Shown: positions 16,591 through 25,538, numbered from the stretch's first letter. The stretch: 64,000 nucleotides of DNA from GCA-2701705 sp964342155 (GCA_964342155.1 CAYFEQ010000003.1:54579-118578); one strand, 5' to 3'. Numbers and translations are program-made. The notes: generated from the letters alone by a model not told the origin.

Positions 16591-19419
16591 TTAATTGCTT
16601 GAGGTTTGAGCAACATTTTGGTTTGCATTTAGTTCCATTGCTTCTCTTATATTGACTGAAACAAGTTTTGAAACACCAGCTTCACGCATTGTTACTCCAG
16701 AAAGGATATCAGCAATTTCCATTGTGGGTTTATTATGAGTTATAAAAATAATTTGAACTTCCTCAGACATTTCTTTAACAATAGAACAGAACCTAAGATT
16801 ATTCCCTTCATCTAAAGGTGCATCAACTTCATCTAAAAAACAAAATGGGGCTGGATTAAGTTTAAACATCGAGAATACAAAAGAAACTCCTGTTCCAGCC
16901 TTTTCGCCGCCTGAAAGCAAACTTATATTCCTAACTAATTTACCAGGGGGTTTTGCCATGATTGTTATTCCAGTATTCAGCAAATCATTATCTGTCATTT
17001 CTAAATAAGCTTTACCTCCACCAAAAATTTTTGGAAAAAAGTATTCTAAATTTTTATTAATTTGATCAAATACATCTTTAAATTTAGATTTAGTATCTAA
17101 ATCTATCTTCTTGATTGCAGATTCTAAAGTACTTATTGATTTAGATAAATCATCATACTGATTATCTAAATATTTTTTTCTTTCTTCTTGTTCTTTTAAT
17201 TCATCAATTGCAGCTAAATTAATTGGGCCTAGATTTTCAATTTTGTTTTTAGTTTTTTCAAGATTAATCTCTAAATTACTTACCTCTAAAGTCTTGTCCA
17301 CATCTATTATCGCTTGATCTATTTCATCTTTGTTAACCTCAATATTATCTTTTAAAGATTTTTTTTGTGCACTCTTCTCGCCAAGATTAATTTTTTTTGT
17401 TTCTAGAGTCTCTCTTATTTTATTTATAGATACATCAATTTTTTGTTTATCAAGCTCAAAGTTCTGTATATTTTGATCGCATTTTGCTACTTTATCTCTA
17501 GCATCTGAAAGTTGGTTTTCCTTATCCTGTTTTTTGCTAATCAATTCAGTCAGTTTTGACTGCATATCAGTAGACATTGATTTTGGTATATTGACGTCTG
17601 TTATAATTTTTTGTTTTCTAGATTCTGTCGCCTTGCGTTCTTCAATATAACGATGAAGATTATTTTTTAGTGAAGACTGTTCAGCATTAAGACTTGAAAT
17701 TTTGATATTTAATTCATTTTGTAACTCTAGTGTTTCATCGAATTCCCAAACAATTTTATCAGTCATCTGTTTAAGTTCTATTTTTTCTTTTTCTAATTTG
17801 ATTTTATGCTTCTCATCATCTTTAATTAGTTTTTGAAGTTCTTCGAGTCTTTGATTAGATTTTTTCAAAAGTTGTTTATAATCATCAATTTTATTTTTAA
17901 TATCATTAATTTCATCTTGTTGGGATCTCACCAAGAGTTTGATTTGATTAAATAAGCTCTTAAATCTTTCAACTATAGCGGTAATTGTTTTTGGTATTTG
18001 AGATAAGGTCTTATTCTTTTCATCTTTTGGTATTTTAATTCTTTCAAAATCAATCAGTACCGCAGAAAGTTTCTCTTTTATGCTTGTAGCATCATTCAAA
18101 ATTGTGCTTTTACTTAGTAATTCTTTATTTTTATCTGCCTGAGCATCAGATTCTAATATTTTGAGCCTTTTACTTAAAGCATCTTCAGATTTTTGATAGG
18201 ATGCAATTTTAGTTTTCTCAATATCATGTTCTTTTATAGTTTCAGCCTGTTTTGATAAAAAATCATTGTAAATTGTTTGCCAATTCTGTAATGCAAAAGC
18301 AGATTCAGATTTCTTGGTTGATAATTCTTTGACTTTATTCTTGGCTTGCGTAAGTTTTTCATCATTCTCATTAATGCTGTTAGTTAATTTATTATCTTTC
18401 TCTTTATCTTTTGTCTCTAGCTTTTCAATCTCTATAAAGGATGCTTCTATTTCATCTAGAGATAGCTTTCTTGATGTTTCAGTTTCTTGACTATGCTCTA
18501 TATCGCTTTCACATTTAGCAATTTCACTTCCTATTTGATAGAAATCAGATTGAAGTCTATTTGCGCTTTCTTCTTCGCTTGTTCTTTTCTCTCTTTCCTT
18601 TTCTATTAATTTATCCCTATTGCTTAAATCTGCCTTAAACCTTTCTTGGTTAGTAGTTTCCTTACTTATTTCTTTCTCTATTTCGTTTATTTCTAAATCA
18701 TAACCTAACCATTTTAAGGCTATTATATCTAATTTGAGTTGCCTCTCTTTTAATTTATATTCTTTATATCCTTCTGCAGCAGTCGCTTGTCTTTCAAGTT
18801 TGCCTAATTGTGAATTAATTTCCTTCATCACATCTTTAAGTCTACTTAGATTTTCTTTTGTATGCTTTAACCTGAGCTCTGTCTCTCTTCTTTTTTCCTT
18901 ATATTTGCTAATCCCAGCAGCCTCCTCAAGATAAGTTCTTAATTCTTCAGGTTTTGATTCAACTAATCTAGAAATCATACCTTGTTCAATAATTGCATAA
19001 CTCCTTGGCCCTAAACCGGTTCCTAAAAAAACCTCTCTAATATCTTTTCTTCTGCAGCGAGTGTTATTAAGATAGTAGTTTGAGACGCCATCTCTGGTTA
19101 ATTCCCTTCTAATTACTATTTCATTATATTTAGCAAACTTTAAATCAAGTGTATTGTTAGAATTATCAAAAAATAGCTCTACGTTAGCTTTTCCTACAGG
19201 TTCTCTAGATGACGATCCTGAGAAAATTACAGCTTCCATTGAGTCCCCTCTCAGACTCCGTGCTGATGACTCACCCATTACCCATTTTACGGCATCAATG
19301 ATATTTGATTTTCCACAGCCATTTGGCCCTATCACACCTGTTAAGTTGCTAGGGAATGTCAGTGTTGTGGGGTCTACGAAAGTCTTGAAGCCGGCTAATT
19401 TTATTTTTGTAAGACGCAT
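16591..19419 (-). CDS. smc: chromosome segregation protein Smc, short and without a recognisable hinge
   Basis: SMC-family ATPase that organises the chromosome. 942 residues against about 1,160 in related bacteria. The N-terminal head is complete: LAGFKTFVDPTTLTFPSNLT, Walker A GPNGCGKSN at 31-39, EQGMISRLVESKPEELR. The C-terminal head is complete too: ENLGPINLAAIDE at 728-740, LLSGGEKAG at 834-842, Walker B CFLDEVDAPLD at 860-870, IIFITHNKPTMEIAD. Between them, coiled coil runs from about 170 to 450 and from about 485 to 725. The midpoint (450-485, with Pro464 and Pro476) shows no globular hinge and none of the usual Gly-rich hinge motifs, and it is also not a Rad50-type CxxC hook. The missing length roughly equals one hinge plus some coil. 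No scpA or scpB is nearby. The start is ATG 19419, divergent from queF. Confidence 0.93.
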   Translation of the reverse strand: MRLTKIKLAGFKTFVDPTTLTFPSNLTGVIGPNGCGKSNIIDAVKWVMGESSARSLRGDSMEAVIFSGSSSREPVGKANVELFFDNSNNTLDLKFAKYNEIVIRRELTRDGVSNYYLNNTRCRRKDIREVFLGTGLGPRSYAIIEQGMISRLVESKPEELRTYLEEAAGISKYKEKRRETELRLKHTKENLSRLKDVMKEINSQLGKLERQATAAEGYKEYKLKERQLKLDIIALKWLGYDLEINEIEKEISKETTNQERFKADLSNRDKLIEKEREKRTSEEESANRLQSDFYQIGSEIAKCESDIEHSQETETSRKLSLDEIEASFIEIEKLETKDKEKDNKLTNSINENDEKLTQAKNKVKELSTKKSESAFALQNWQTIYNDFLSKQAETIKEHDIEKTKIASYQKSEDALSKRLKILESDAQADKNKELLSKSTILNDATSIKEKLSAVLIDFERIKIPKDEKNKTLSQIPKTITAIVERFKSLFNQIKLLVRSQQDEINDIKNKIDDYKQLLKKSNQRLEELQKLIKDDEKHKIKLEKEKIELKQMTDKIVWEFDETLELQNELNIKISSLNAEQSSLKNNLHRYIEERKATESRKQKIITDVNIPKSMSTDMQSKLTELISKKQDKENQLSDARDKVAKCDQNIQNFELDKQKIDVSINKIRETLETKKINLGEKSAQKKSLKDNIEVNKDEIDQAIIDVDKTLEVSNLEINLEKTKNKIENLGPINLAAIDELKEQEERKKYLDNQYDDLSKSISTLESAIKKIDLDTKSKFKDVFDQINKNLEYFFPKIFGGGKAYLEMTDNDLLNTGITIMAKPPGKLVRNISLLSGGEKAGTGVSFVFSMFKLNPAPFCFLDEVDAPLDEGNNLRFCSIVKEMSEEVQIIFITHNKPTMEIADILSGVTMREAGVSKLVSVNIREAMELNANQNVAQTSSN

Positions 19420-19449
19420 AATACCTACATTAAATTATAATATTTTCTT

Positions 19450-19458
19450 TGCTATAAT
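19450..19458 (+). promoter_or_regulatory. extended -10 promoter for queF
   Basis: TGCTATAAT is a perfect extended -10 element (TGnTATAAT), 25 nt before the queF ATG. An AGGAG ribosome-binding site lies between them at about 19468-19472. No good -35 is seen, which extended -10 promoters tolerate. On the other strand TATAAT (19439-19434) lies 14 nt before the smc ATG and could drive smc from a nearly leaderless transcript. Confidence 0.5.
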
Positions 19459-19482
19459 ACTACCATCAGGAGATATCGATAA

Positions 19483-19872
19483 ATGACATCTAGAAAAAAA
19501 ATACTTGACACTTTTGAAAACCCACAAGATAAAAAAGACTATCTCATTAATATGAGGATACCAGAATTTACCTGTTTATGTCCTTTGACTTCTCAGCCAG
19601 ATTTTGCCGAATTCTCTATAGACTATGTGCCACATAAATTATGTGTCGAACTGAAATCATTGAAACTATATATGGGTTCTTTTAGGAATGAAGGGGCATT
19701 TCATGAAGATGTAACAAATACTATATTGAGCGATATATCTGGGCTTATCAAACCTAGATATATGACTATTACAGGATATTGGAAAGTAAGAGGTGGGATA
19801 ATCACGACTGTAACTACTAGGTATATAAAAAATGGTTGGAAAGACTCGAATCAATTAATTACACATGCATAG
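19483..19872 (+). CDS. queF: NADPH-dependent 7-cyano-7-deazaguanine reductase QueF (type I)
   Basis: Reduces preQ0 to preQ1 in queuosine synthesis. 129 residues, the unimodular short form rather than the 280-residue two-domain form usual in Gammaproteobacteria. The catalytic motif FTCLCPLTSQPDFAEF has the thioimide-forming Cys33 and proton-donor Asp40. The family signature E-x-K-S-L-K-x-Y appears as ELKSLKLY. NEGAFHEDVTNTI carries the conserved His and Glu. The start is ATG 19483 behind AGGAG. tgt and queA, the next enzymes of the pathway, are at 34534-36686. The 3' end overlaps the peptidase gene by 8 nt. Confidence 0.94.
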   Translation: MTSRKKILDTFENPQDKKDYLINMRIPEFTCLCPLTSQPDFAEFSIDYVPHKLCVELKSLKLYMGSFRNEGAFHEDVTNTILSDISGLIKPRYMTITGYWKVRGGIITTVTTRYIKNGWKDSNQLITHA

Positions 19873-20704
19873 ACTATTTATAAAAAAAGTAATAATTATC
19901 ATAATATGTATATTTCCTTCAGATAGTAATACTTCTTCTATTTTTAAGACTAAATATCTTAATGTGCCAGGAGGTATATTCTTGCAAGAAATTACTCAAC
20001 AGCAATACAGAAATGATGTTTTTATAAATGATATAAAAATATTAACTAAGCAAATTGATAACAAATTCTACCTTATATATGGTATCCCTTATAAAACTCC
20101 CATCGGAGATCAATCAATAAATATTGTAGGTCAAAATACTCAAAAAACTGTAAATTTTTATTTAAAAAAGAAAAAATTTAAAAAACAATATATAAAAATT
20201 TCAAAAAAATATACCGAACCTTCAACGGATGATATTAAAAGAATCATAAAAGAACAGAATATTCTTAAATCTTATAGAAAAACATGGTCCTCTAATAATC
20301 CTGATACTAATTTTGTTTATCCTGTACAAGGAATTACAACGGGCGTCTTTGGAACTGAAAGATATTATAATGGAAAAAAAGGTCGTTATCATAATGGAAT
20401 GGATATTGCAGCAAAAATGAATGATCCGATTGTAGCACCCTCATCAGGGAAAGTTATAATTGTAGGAGATTTTTTTTATAATGGTAAGTTTGTTTATATA
20501 GACCATGGAAAAGGATTACTTAGTATTTTCATACATCTGAATGAAATCTCTGTAAAAAAAGGGGTATATGTTAAAAAAGGCGATTTGATTGGAAGAATTG
20601 GAACAACAGGTATATCAACAGGACCTCATGTTCATTGGTCAATGATGCTCAATCAAACTTATATTGATCCAATGATATTTCTTGATGCAGATATAAATAA
20701 TTAA
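19865..20704 (+). CDS. M23-family (LytM-type) peptidoglycan metallopeptidase
   Basis: Predicted secreted zinc endopeptidase of peptidoglycan or a divisome-type LytM factor. 279 residues. An N-terminal signal/anchor (LFIKKVIIIIICIF, residues 4-17) is followed by a Lys-rich region of unclear fold (about 20-150) and the M23 domain (about 160-275). The metal ligands are present: HNGMDIA (His and Asp) and GPHVHWSM (HxH), with IDHGKGLLSIFIHL between them, so it should be catalytically active, unlike EnvC- or NlpD-type regulators. There is no LysM domain. The ATG lies inside the end of queF (8-nt overlap). Substrate and partners cannot be told from the sequence. Confidence 0.87.
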   Translation: MHRLFIKKVIIIIICIFPSDSNTSSIFKTKYLNVPGGIFLQEITQQQYRNDVFINDIKILTKQIDNKFYLIYGIPYKTPIGDQSINIVGQNTQKTVNFYLKKKKFKKQYIKISKKYTEPSTDDIKRIIKEQNILKSYRKTWSSNNPDTNFVYPVQGITTGVFGTERYYNGKKGRYHNGMDIAAKMNDPIVAPSSGKVIIVGDFFYNGKFVYIDHGKGLLSIFIHLNEISVKKGVYVKKGDLIGRIGTTGISTGPHVHWSMMLNQTYIDPMIFLDADINN

Positions 20705-20777
20705 ATACATTTTTTCCTTGAAGGTTATATCAATAAATAGGAGAATGAGATGTTATACAAAATTGGAGGGGTATAAA

Positions 20778-21050
20778 ATGCCACAATATGTAATAGAAAG
20801 AGAAATTCCAGGAGCTGGCGATCTTAGTGCAGACGATCTTAAAGGTATTTCACAAAAATCTTGTGGAATCCTAAAGGATATGGGCACAGGAATTGAATGG
20901 GATCACAGTTATGTAACTGGTGATAAAGTCTACTGCGTTTACAATGCAGACAACGAACAGCTCATTAGAGACCATGCTGAAACAGGTGGGTTTCCTGCAA
21001 ATAAAATCTCTGAAGTTAAAAATATAATTAGCCCTAAAACTGCTGAGTAG
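20778..21050 (+). CDS. DUF4242 family protein
   Basis: 90 residues with the DUF4242 pattern: MPQYVIEREIPGAG, LKGISQKSCGIL, IEWDHSYVTGDKVYCVYNA, IRDHAETGGFPANKI. The family has a ferredoxin-like fold, and a Streptomyces member is reported to bind nickel. The physiological role is unsettled. The start is ATG 20778 because GGAGGGG lies 8 nt before it; an in-frame ATG at 20718 would add a poorly conserved leader and lacks such a site. It is 73 nt after the M23 gene and is followed directly by a terminator. The GC content is a little higher than in its neighbours. No signal peptide. Confidence 0.8.
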   Translation: MPQYVIEREIPGAGDLSADDLKGISQKSCGILKDMGTGIEWDHSYVTGDKVYCVYNADNEQLIRDHAETGGFPANKISEVKNIISPKTAE

Positions 21051-21067
21051 TATTTTTTAAAAAAATT

Positions 21068-21097
21068 GAACCCATTCCTAAATGGGTTCTTTTTTTT
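21068..21097 (+). terminator. rho-independent terminator, probably bidirectional
   Basis: A 9-bp perfect stem, GAACCCATT (21068-21076) with AATGGGTTC (21081-21089), has a CCTA loop and is followed by eight T (21090-21097). It lies 17 nt after the DUF4242 stop. On the minus strand the same stem is followed by a T run (complement of the A run before 21068), so it can also end the der transcript. The der stop codon (21080-21078) is in the loop, and the minus-strand coding end of der forms one arm of the stem. Confidence 0.92.
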
Positions 21098-22385
21098 GTG
21101 AAAATTTTAACTCAAGTGGCAGTCCTATTAAATTCAATTCTGTGGAAAAATAGTTAAGTAAATATTTTTTATAAGATGGAGAAATATGACTCAAACCATT
21201 TCCATATATATAAATAATAAGTTCACGTAGACTACTTTGTTGTGCAAATTTTAATTTAGGTCTTTTTTTATTATAGATTGGTGGCTGATGTTTAGAAGTT
21301 GCGTCATAGAGAATTTTAGTTAATTTTGCAGACTTGTATCTTTTATTCAATAATTTAGAAATTGCTATAATTGTAGCTGGGATTTTAGAAAGATTCTTTT
21401 TTTTAATAGCAGAAACAAAGAATATTTCTGCATTACTTGTAATATTTGAAAAGTATGCGATATCTTTTTTTAATTTCTTCAAATCACTGACTGTTATTGC
21501 ATCAATTTTATTCGTGACAATAAAAAAAGGTTTATTATACTTTTTGATATGAGTAAGGATTAATTTATCCTGCTTAGTAATCCCATCTTGAGCGCTCAAT
21601 ACTAGTATACATATATCTGTAGTCTTAATAGTTGATAATGTTTGAGTAATACTAAATTTTTGTATAATACTCTTAGTTTTTGATTTTTTTAAAATCCCAG
21701 CAGTATCATATAATAGAAATGAGCTTTTTTTTGACTTGTATTTAATTTCCACAGAATCTAATGTCGTTCCAGAATTTTCTGACGTAATCATTCGATCATA
21801 TTTTATCAAACTATTAATTAGAGTAGATTTTCCAACATTGGGTTTGCCTATAAATGAAATTCTTAAATTATTTTCATCTAAAATTTTATTTTCACCTTCT
21901 AAAATATCAAAAATCTTATTTTCTAATTCTATGATTCCTTCATTCGTTTTTGCAGAAATTATAAAAATATCTTTATAGCCAAGCTTATAAAAAGTATTTA
22001 TATTATCTCTTTTAGAAAGTAAATCAGATTTATTTATAACCAATAGGACTTTTTTATTATGTTTTCTAAGTATTTGTGATATTTCTAAATCTTTATTAGT
22101 TAATCCTTCTTTTGATGATGTCATAAACAATACTAGTTTGCTTTGCTTGATAGATTGATATATTCGAGCTTCAACTTCTTTGTTATATCTATCTTTATCT
22201 TGTGGGAACCCACCAGTGTCTTCAATTACAATAGATTTATCTTTATGAGAAATTATCCCATGATTAATATCACGAGTACTTCCATCAAAGTCAACAACTA
22301 ATGATTTTCTTGATTTAACAAGTTTATTGAAAAGCAGGGATTTCCCCACATTCGTTCTACCAACTAAAGAAACTTGAGTCTTCAT
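21078..22385 (-). CDS. der: ribosome-assembly GTPase Der (EngA)
   Basis: Double-GTPase needed for 50S subunit assembly. 435 residues from ATG 22385. Upstream in-frame starts (22424, 22403) would only lengthen the overlap with bamB, whereas family members start right before the first G1. G domain 1: GRTNVGKSLLFNK, DGSTRD, DTGGF, NKSD. G domain 2: GKPNVGKSTLINSLI, SGTTLDSV, DTAG, TNKID. A KH-like domain ends near PRLKFAQQSSLRELIIYIYG, given here approximately. G1 of domain 1 has Thr instead of the common Pro. The first 29 nt overlap the end of bamB. The last codons (Lys-Lys-Glu-Pro-Ile-stop) are part of a transcription terminator stem. Confidence 0.95.
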   Translation of the reverse strand: MKTQVSLVGRTNVGKSLLFNKLVKSRKSLVVDFDGSTRDINHGIISHKDKSIVIEDTGGFPQDKDRYNKEVEARIYQSIKQSKLVLFMTSSKEGLTNKDLEISQILRKHNKKVLLVINKSDLLSKRDNINTFYKLGYKDIFIISAKTNEGIIELENKIFDILEGENKILDENNLRISFIGKPNVGKSTLINSLIKYDRMITSENSGTTLDSVEIKYKSKKSSFLLYDTAGILKKSKTKSIIQKFSITQTLSTIKTTDICILVLSAQDGITKQDKLILTHIKKYNKPFFIVTNKIDAITVSDLKKLKKDIAYFSNITSNAEIFFVSAIKKKNLSKIPATIIAISKLLNKRYKSAKLTKILYDATSKHQPPIYNKKRPKLKFAQQSSLRELIIYIYGNGLSHISPSYKKYLLNYFSTELNLIGLPLELKFSQKKEPI

Positions 22386-23616
22386 ATTTGCGCTCAAAAA
22401 CATTGAACGCAGTAAGCTTACCATTTTTTTCTAATATAAAAAAACTTTTGTTAGATTTTAGTATTCTTATTTGATAGTCAATTTCACCAGTAATTTTTTC
22501 ATATTCAAGAATCTTGCCATTAAATTTATCTAGCAATGAAATATAACCCTGGTCATTCATTACAATAACAGTATTTTCTAAGACCACAGGCTGTAATAAC
22601 TTCTCTCTTTCAACTAATTTAGTCTTCCATAACGTCTCACCATTATATTTATTCAATGCATGTAGATATCCGTCTACAGAGGATACAAACAGCCTTTCAT
22701 CATCACCGTCAAGATTAGAGACAACCGAAATTGGGGTAGACCATAATAAGGACCCTGAGATTGAATCAACAGCAATTAGGTTTCCTTGATAGGAACCAAC
22801 AAATATTAAACCAGAGTCAACATATGGTGACATCTCAACATCTCGAAGGGATTCTAGTTCATTTCTACCTGATTTAGCAGAAATAGATATATACCAATTT
22901 AGTTTTCCTGATTGCTGTAATAACGAAATTAGGGTTCCGTCGTCCCTAGCTACATAAATATTCTCATAATCTACTGATGCAGATCCTGAGCCCCTTAATG
23001 ATAACGGTATGTTGTTACTAATGTTTTTCCACGATAAACTACCGTCTGTAATATCTATAGCTAGTGTATCTCCATCGTTAGTTTTGATAAAAATATTATT
23101 ATATGAACCTACCACAGGTGCTATTGATTCACTTTTAAGCTGAAAATGCCACTCAGGTTTTACAGGCAAAGAATCAGAAATAAATGGAATGCTATAGACG
23201 TTAAATAAATTATCGCTCTCTTTAAGTCTATCGCTTTTAATGGCATAAATTTTTCCATCAGTTGTACCAAAAAAAACTAAATCTTTATAAGAAGTTATAC
23301 CAGACGTAACATCTAAATTCATATTCTGTGACCAATTTCTATCACCAGTTTGAGAATCAATAGAGTTAATTAATCCATCTGAATCAATAGTATAAATATT
23401 GTTTTTACTATCAAAAGATGGTTGTAGTACCGTACTCTTCGGACTTCTTCCTCCTCCTGCATCAATCGACCAAAGTTCTTCTATGATGTAATTTGTCGAT
23501 ACTTCTGGTTTTGGCTCAAATTCTGTTGACTCTTTCTTAAAAACTTTTTCATAGTAAGCGCAGCTTGACAACGTCAAAGAGAATAGACATATATATAATA
23601 TTTTTAAATTTTTCAT
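22357..23616 (-). CDS. bamB: outer-membrane assembly lipoprotein BamB
   Basis: Lipoprotein of the BAM complex, which folds beta-barrel proteins into the outer membrane. 419 residues. A type II signal peptide is seen (ILYICLFSLTLSSC, lipobox LSSC with Cys19). Repeated PQQ-like blades of an eight-bladed propeller follow: IDSQTGDRNWS, IDITDGSLSWK, LLQQSGKLNWY, VDSISGSLLWS, LNKYNGETLWK. It starts with a 4-nt overlap with yfgM upstream and overlaps der by 29 nt downstream. yfgM-bamB-der is a conserved gammaproteobacterial order. Confidence 0.95.
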   Translation of the reverse strand: MKNLKILYICLFSLTLSSCAYYEKVFKKESTEFEPKPEVSTNYIIEELWSIDAGGGRSPKSTVLQPSFDSKNNIYTIDSDGLINSIDSQTGDRNWSQNMNLDVTSGITSYKDLVFFGTTDGKIYAIKSDRLKESDNLFNVYSIPFISDSLPVKPEWHFQLKSESIAPVVGSYNNIFIKTNDGDTLAIDITDGSLSWKNISNNIPLSLRGSGSASVDYENIYVARDDGTLISLLQQSGKLNWYISISAKSGRNELESLRDVEMSPYVDSGLIFVGSYQGNLIAVDSISGSLLWSTPISVVSNLDGDDERLFVSSVDGYLHALNKYNGETLWKTKLVEREKLLQPVVLENTVIVMNDQGYISLLDKFNGKILEYEKITGEIDYQIRILKSNKSFFILEKNGKLTAFNVFERKYEDSSFFSW

Positions 23617-24230
23617 TTTATTGTATTAATCTTATTTTCCAAGATTTTTAACTTGTTAGGGGTTAAAGTAAAATTGAGAACTGCATTATATTTTTGCTTT
23701 GCTAGCTCTATTTCACCATCCTTATAATATATATCACCTAGGAGTTCGACTAAAATATAGTTTTTTTCATATGGATCAATTGTTTTTATTAGAGACTTTG
23801 CCTCATTGAGCTGATTATTAGAAATCATCAATCTAGTTTTACGTATTTGAGCAATCATCTTAATATGCTGAGAGGATGAATTAGAAATAATAAAATTAAG
23901 TTTATCAAATGCCTTATCAATTTCTTTATTATTAACAAAGATTTTTACTGAATATAGATTTATTAGATTTGTATATATATTTGATGGATGGTCTTGTGAT
24001 AATTGCTTATCTTTTTCTAATAAGTATTCTACATTACCTTCTCTATATTTATTTAAAGTTGTCTCATATTCAAAAGATAGATTTGATGTTATCTGGTCTT
24101 GATAATCAATATAGTATTTATATGTAAGTATAAGGAAGATACCAGCAAATAATCCTATAAGCATACTTTTTAAATTATCTTTGAACCAAGATAAAAGTTT
24201 CTCTTCTTCTTCTGTATATTCGTCACTCAT
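23613..24230 (-). CDS. yfgM: YfgM-family ancillary SecYEG translocon subunit
   Basis: 205 residues. The acidic N-terminus (MSDEYTEEEEKLLSWFKDN) is followed by one membrane helix (MLIGLFAGIFLILTYKYY, about 23-40). A periplasmic TPR-like region comes next, with a recognisable repeat (LVELLGDIYYKDGEIELAKQ). In E. coli YfgM sits at the translocon and works with periplasmic chaperones such as PpiD. The position between hisS and bamB, with 4-nt overlaps on both sides, supports the assignment, since sequence identity in this family is low. Confidence 0.85.
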   Translation of the reverse strand: MSDEYTEEEEKLLSWFKDNLKSMLIGLFAGIFLILTYKYYIDYQDQITSNLSFEYETTLNKYREGNVEYLLEKDKQLSQDHPSNIYTNLINLYSVKIFVNNKEIDKAFDKLNFIISNSSSQHIKMIAQIRKTRLMISNNQLNEAKSLIKTIDPYEKNYILVELLGDIYYKDGEIELAKQKYNAVLNFTLTPNKLKILENKINTIK

Positions 24231-25513
24231 TTATTAATCTTATCAAAAATCTTTATTAGTTCATTTTTTGAAATCTTTTCTTTTTTTACTTTATCCCTTG
24301 AATCTTTAATAGTATATGTATTTGATTTAATTTCTTCATCACCGAAAAATAAAATATACTTTGGTTTGATTTGCTCAGCCTGTTTATATTGTTTATCTAT
24401 ATTTGATGAAGAGTCAGTGCTATAAAAACTAATCTTCTCAAATTGGTTACGGAGAGATTCTGTTATTGCAAGCCCTGCAAAATTATCCTCTGTAGAGTAA
24501 TTGATAATTGCAACAGAATTTTCTTGTATGTTATTCTGACTGAGTTTTGATAAAATCATTAAAATTCTTTCTACTCCAGCTGCAAATCCAATTGCAGGTA
24601 CGTCAACACCTCCTATTTTTTTAACCAATCCATCATATCTACCGCCTGCGCATATAGCATCTTGACTGCCTAAAGAATCATGTTTCCATTCAAAAACAGT
24701 ATCATTATAGTAATCTAGACCCCTAACAATAGAATTATCAAGAGTATATTTGATATGTGATTGTTCTAACTTCTCTATCAAACTTTCAAAACGTTTTTTA
24801 GATTCTGTTGATAAAATATCTACAAGATTAGGAAGATCTTGCAATATTTCTTTAATTTTTTCTGATTTCGCATCTAAAAGCCTAATAGGGTTTCGTGTCA
24901 AAGTGTTTTGTTGTTCTTCAGTAAGTTCTTTCTTAAATTTACTTAACAAACTGTTTATTTTTTCTCCATAACCCAATCTGTCTTCTTCATTACCAATAGA
25001 ATTAAGATGTAGTTTTATTCCATCTATCTTACATTCATCATTAAAAAGTCTATTTCCAAAAAAAATTATTTCTAAATCACTGTTGATATTATCAAATCCA
25101 AAATATTCAATACCAAATTGATCAAATTGTCTAAATCTTCCTTTCTGAGGTCTTTCTCTTCTAAACATTGGACCATAATACCAATATTTTTTTCGTTTTA
25201 TTCCTCTATCAAATATTAAATTATTTTCTAAAGCAGACCTTACGCATGAAACTGTACCTTCTGGACGTAGACTAAGAGAATCAGCATTTTTATCTTCAAA
25301 AGTATACATTTCTTTATTGACTATTTCTGTTGTTGAGCCAATTGATCTATTAAACAGTTCCGTTTTTTCTAAGATAGGAGTTCTTAATTCATTAATGCCG
25401 TATTGTTTTGTGATACTAGAAATAGTAGTTTTAAAGTTATCCAATAATTTTAATTCAGAACTGTTATATATGTCCTTAAAACCCCTAACTATTTTTATTG
25501 TATCATCGGTCAT
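24227..25513 (-). CDS. hisS: histidyl-tRNA synthetase
   Basis: Class II aminoacyl-tRNA synthetase that charges tRNA-His. 428 residues, normal length. Motif 1 region: GINELRTPILEKTELFNRSIG. Motif 2: SLRPEGTVSCVRSALEN, RKKYWYYGPMFRRERPQKGR. Histidine-specific loops: IVRGLDYYNDTVFEW and AICAGGRYDGLVKKIGG. Motif 3: VPAIGFAAGVERIL. The C-terminal anticodon-binding domain lies at about 330-425. In relatives ispG, rodZ, pilF and rlmN separate ndk from hisS; here the gap is 25 nt. It overlaps yfgM by 4 nt. Confidence 0.97.
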   Translation of the reverse strand: MTDDTIKIVRGFKDIYNSSELKLLDNFKTTISSITKQYGINELRTPILEKTELFNRSIGSTTEIVNKEMYTFEDKNADSLSLRPEGTVSCVRSALENNLIFDRGIKRKKYWYYGPMFRRERPQKGRFRQFDQFGIEYFGFDNINSDLEIIFFGNRLFNDECKIDGIKLHLNSIGNEEDRLGYGEKINSLLSKFKKELTEEQQNTLTRNPIRLLDAKSEKIKEILQDLPNLVDILSTESKKRFESLIEKLEQSHIKYTLDNSIVRGLDYYNDTVFEWKHDSLGSQDAICAGGRYDGLVKKIGGVDVPAIGFAAGVERILMILSKLSQNNIQENSVAIINYSTEDNFAGLAITESLRNQFEKISFYSTDSSSNIDKQYKQAEQIKPKYILFFGDEEIKSNTYTIKDSRDKVKKEKISKNELIKIFDKINK

Positions 25514-25538
25514 AATTTAAAAAATTGATAAAGAGAAT

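Noticed and set aside
20718..20777. N-terminal extension of the DUF4242 gene from an upstream ATG.
   Set aside because: The added residues do not look like the family, and the strong GGAGGGG site fits the start at 20778.
22386..22424. Longer start for der (two upstream in-frame ATGs).
   Set aside because: Family members begin just before the first P-loop, and longer forms only increase the overlap with bamB.
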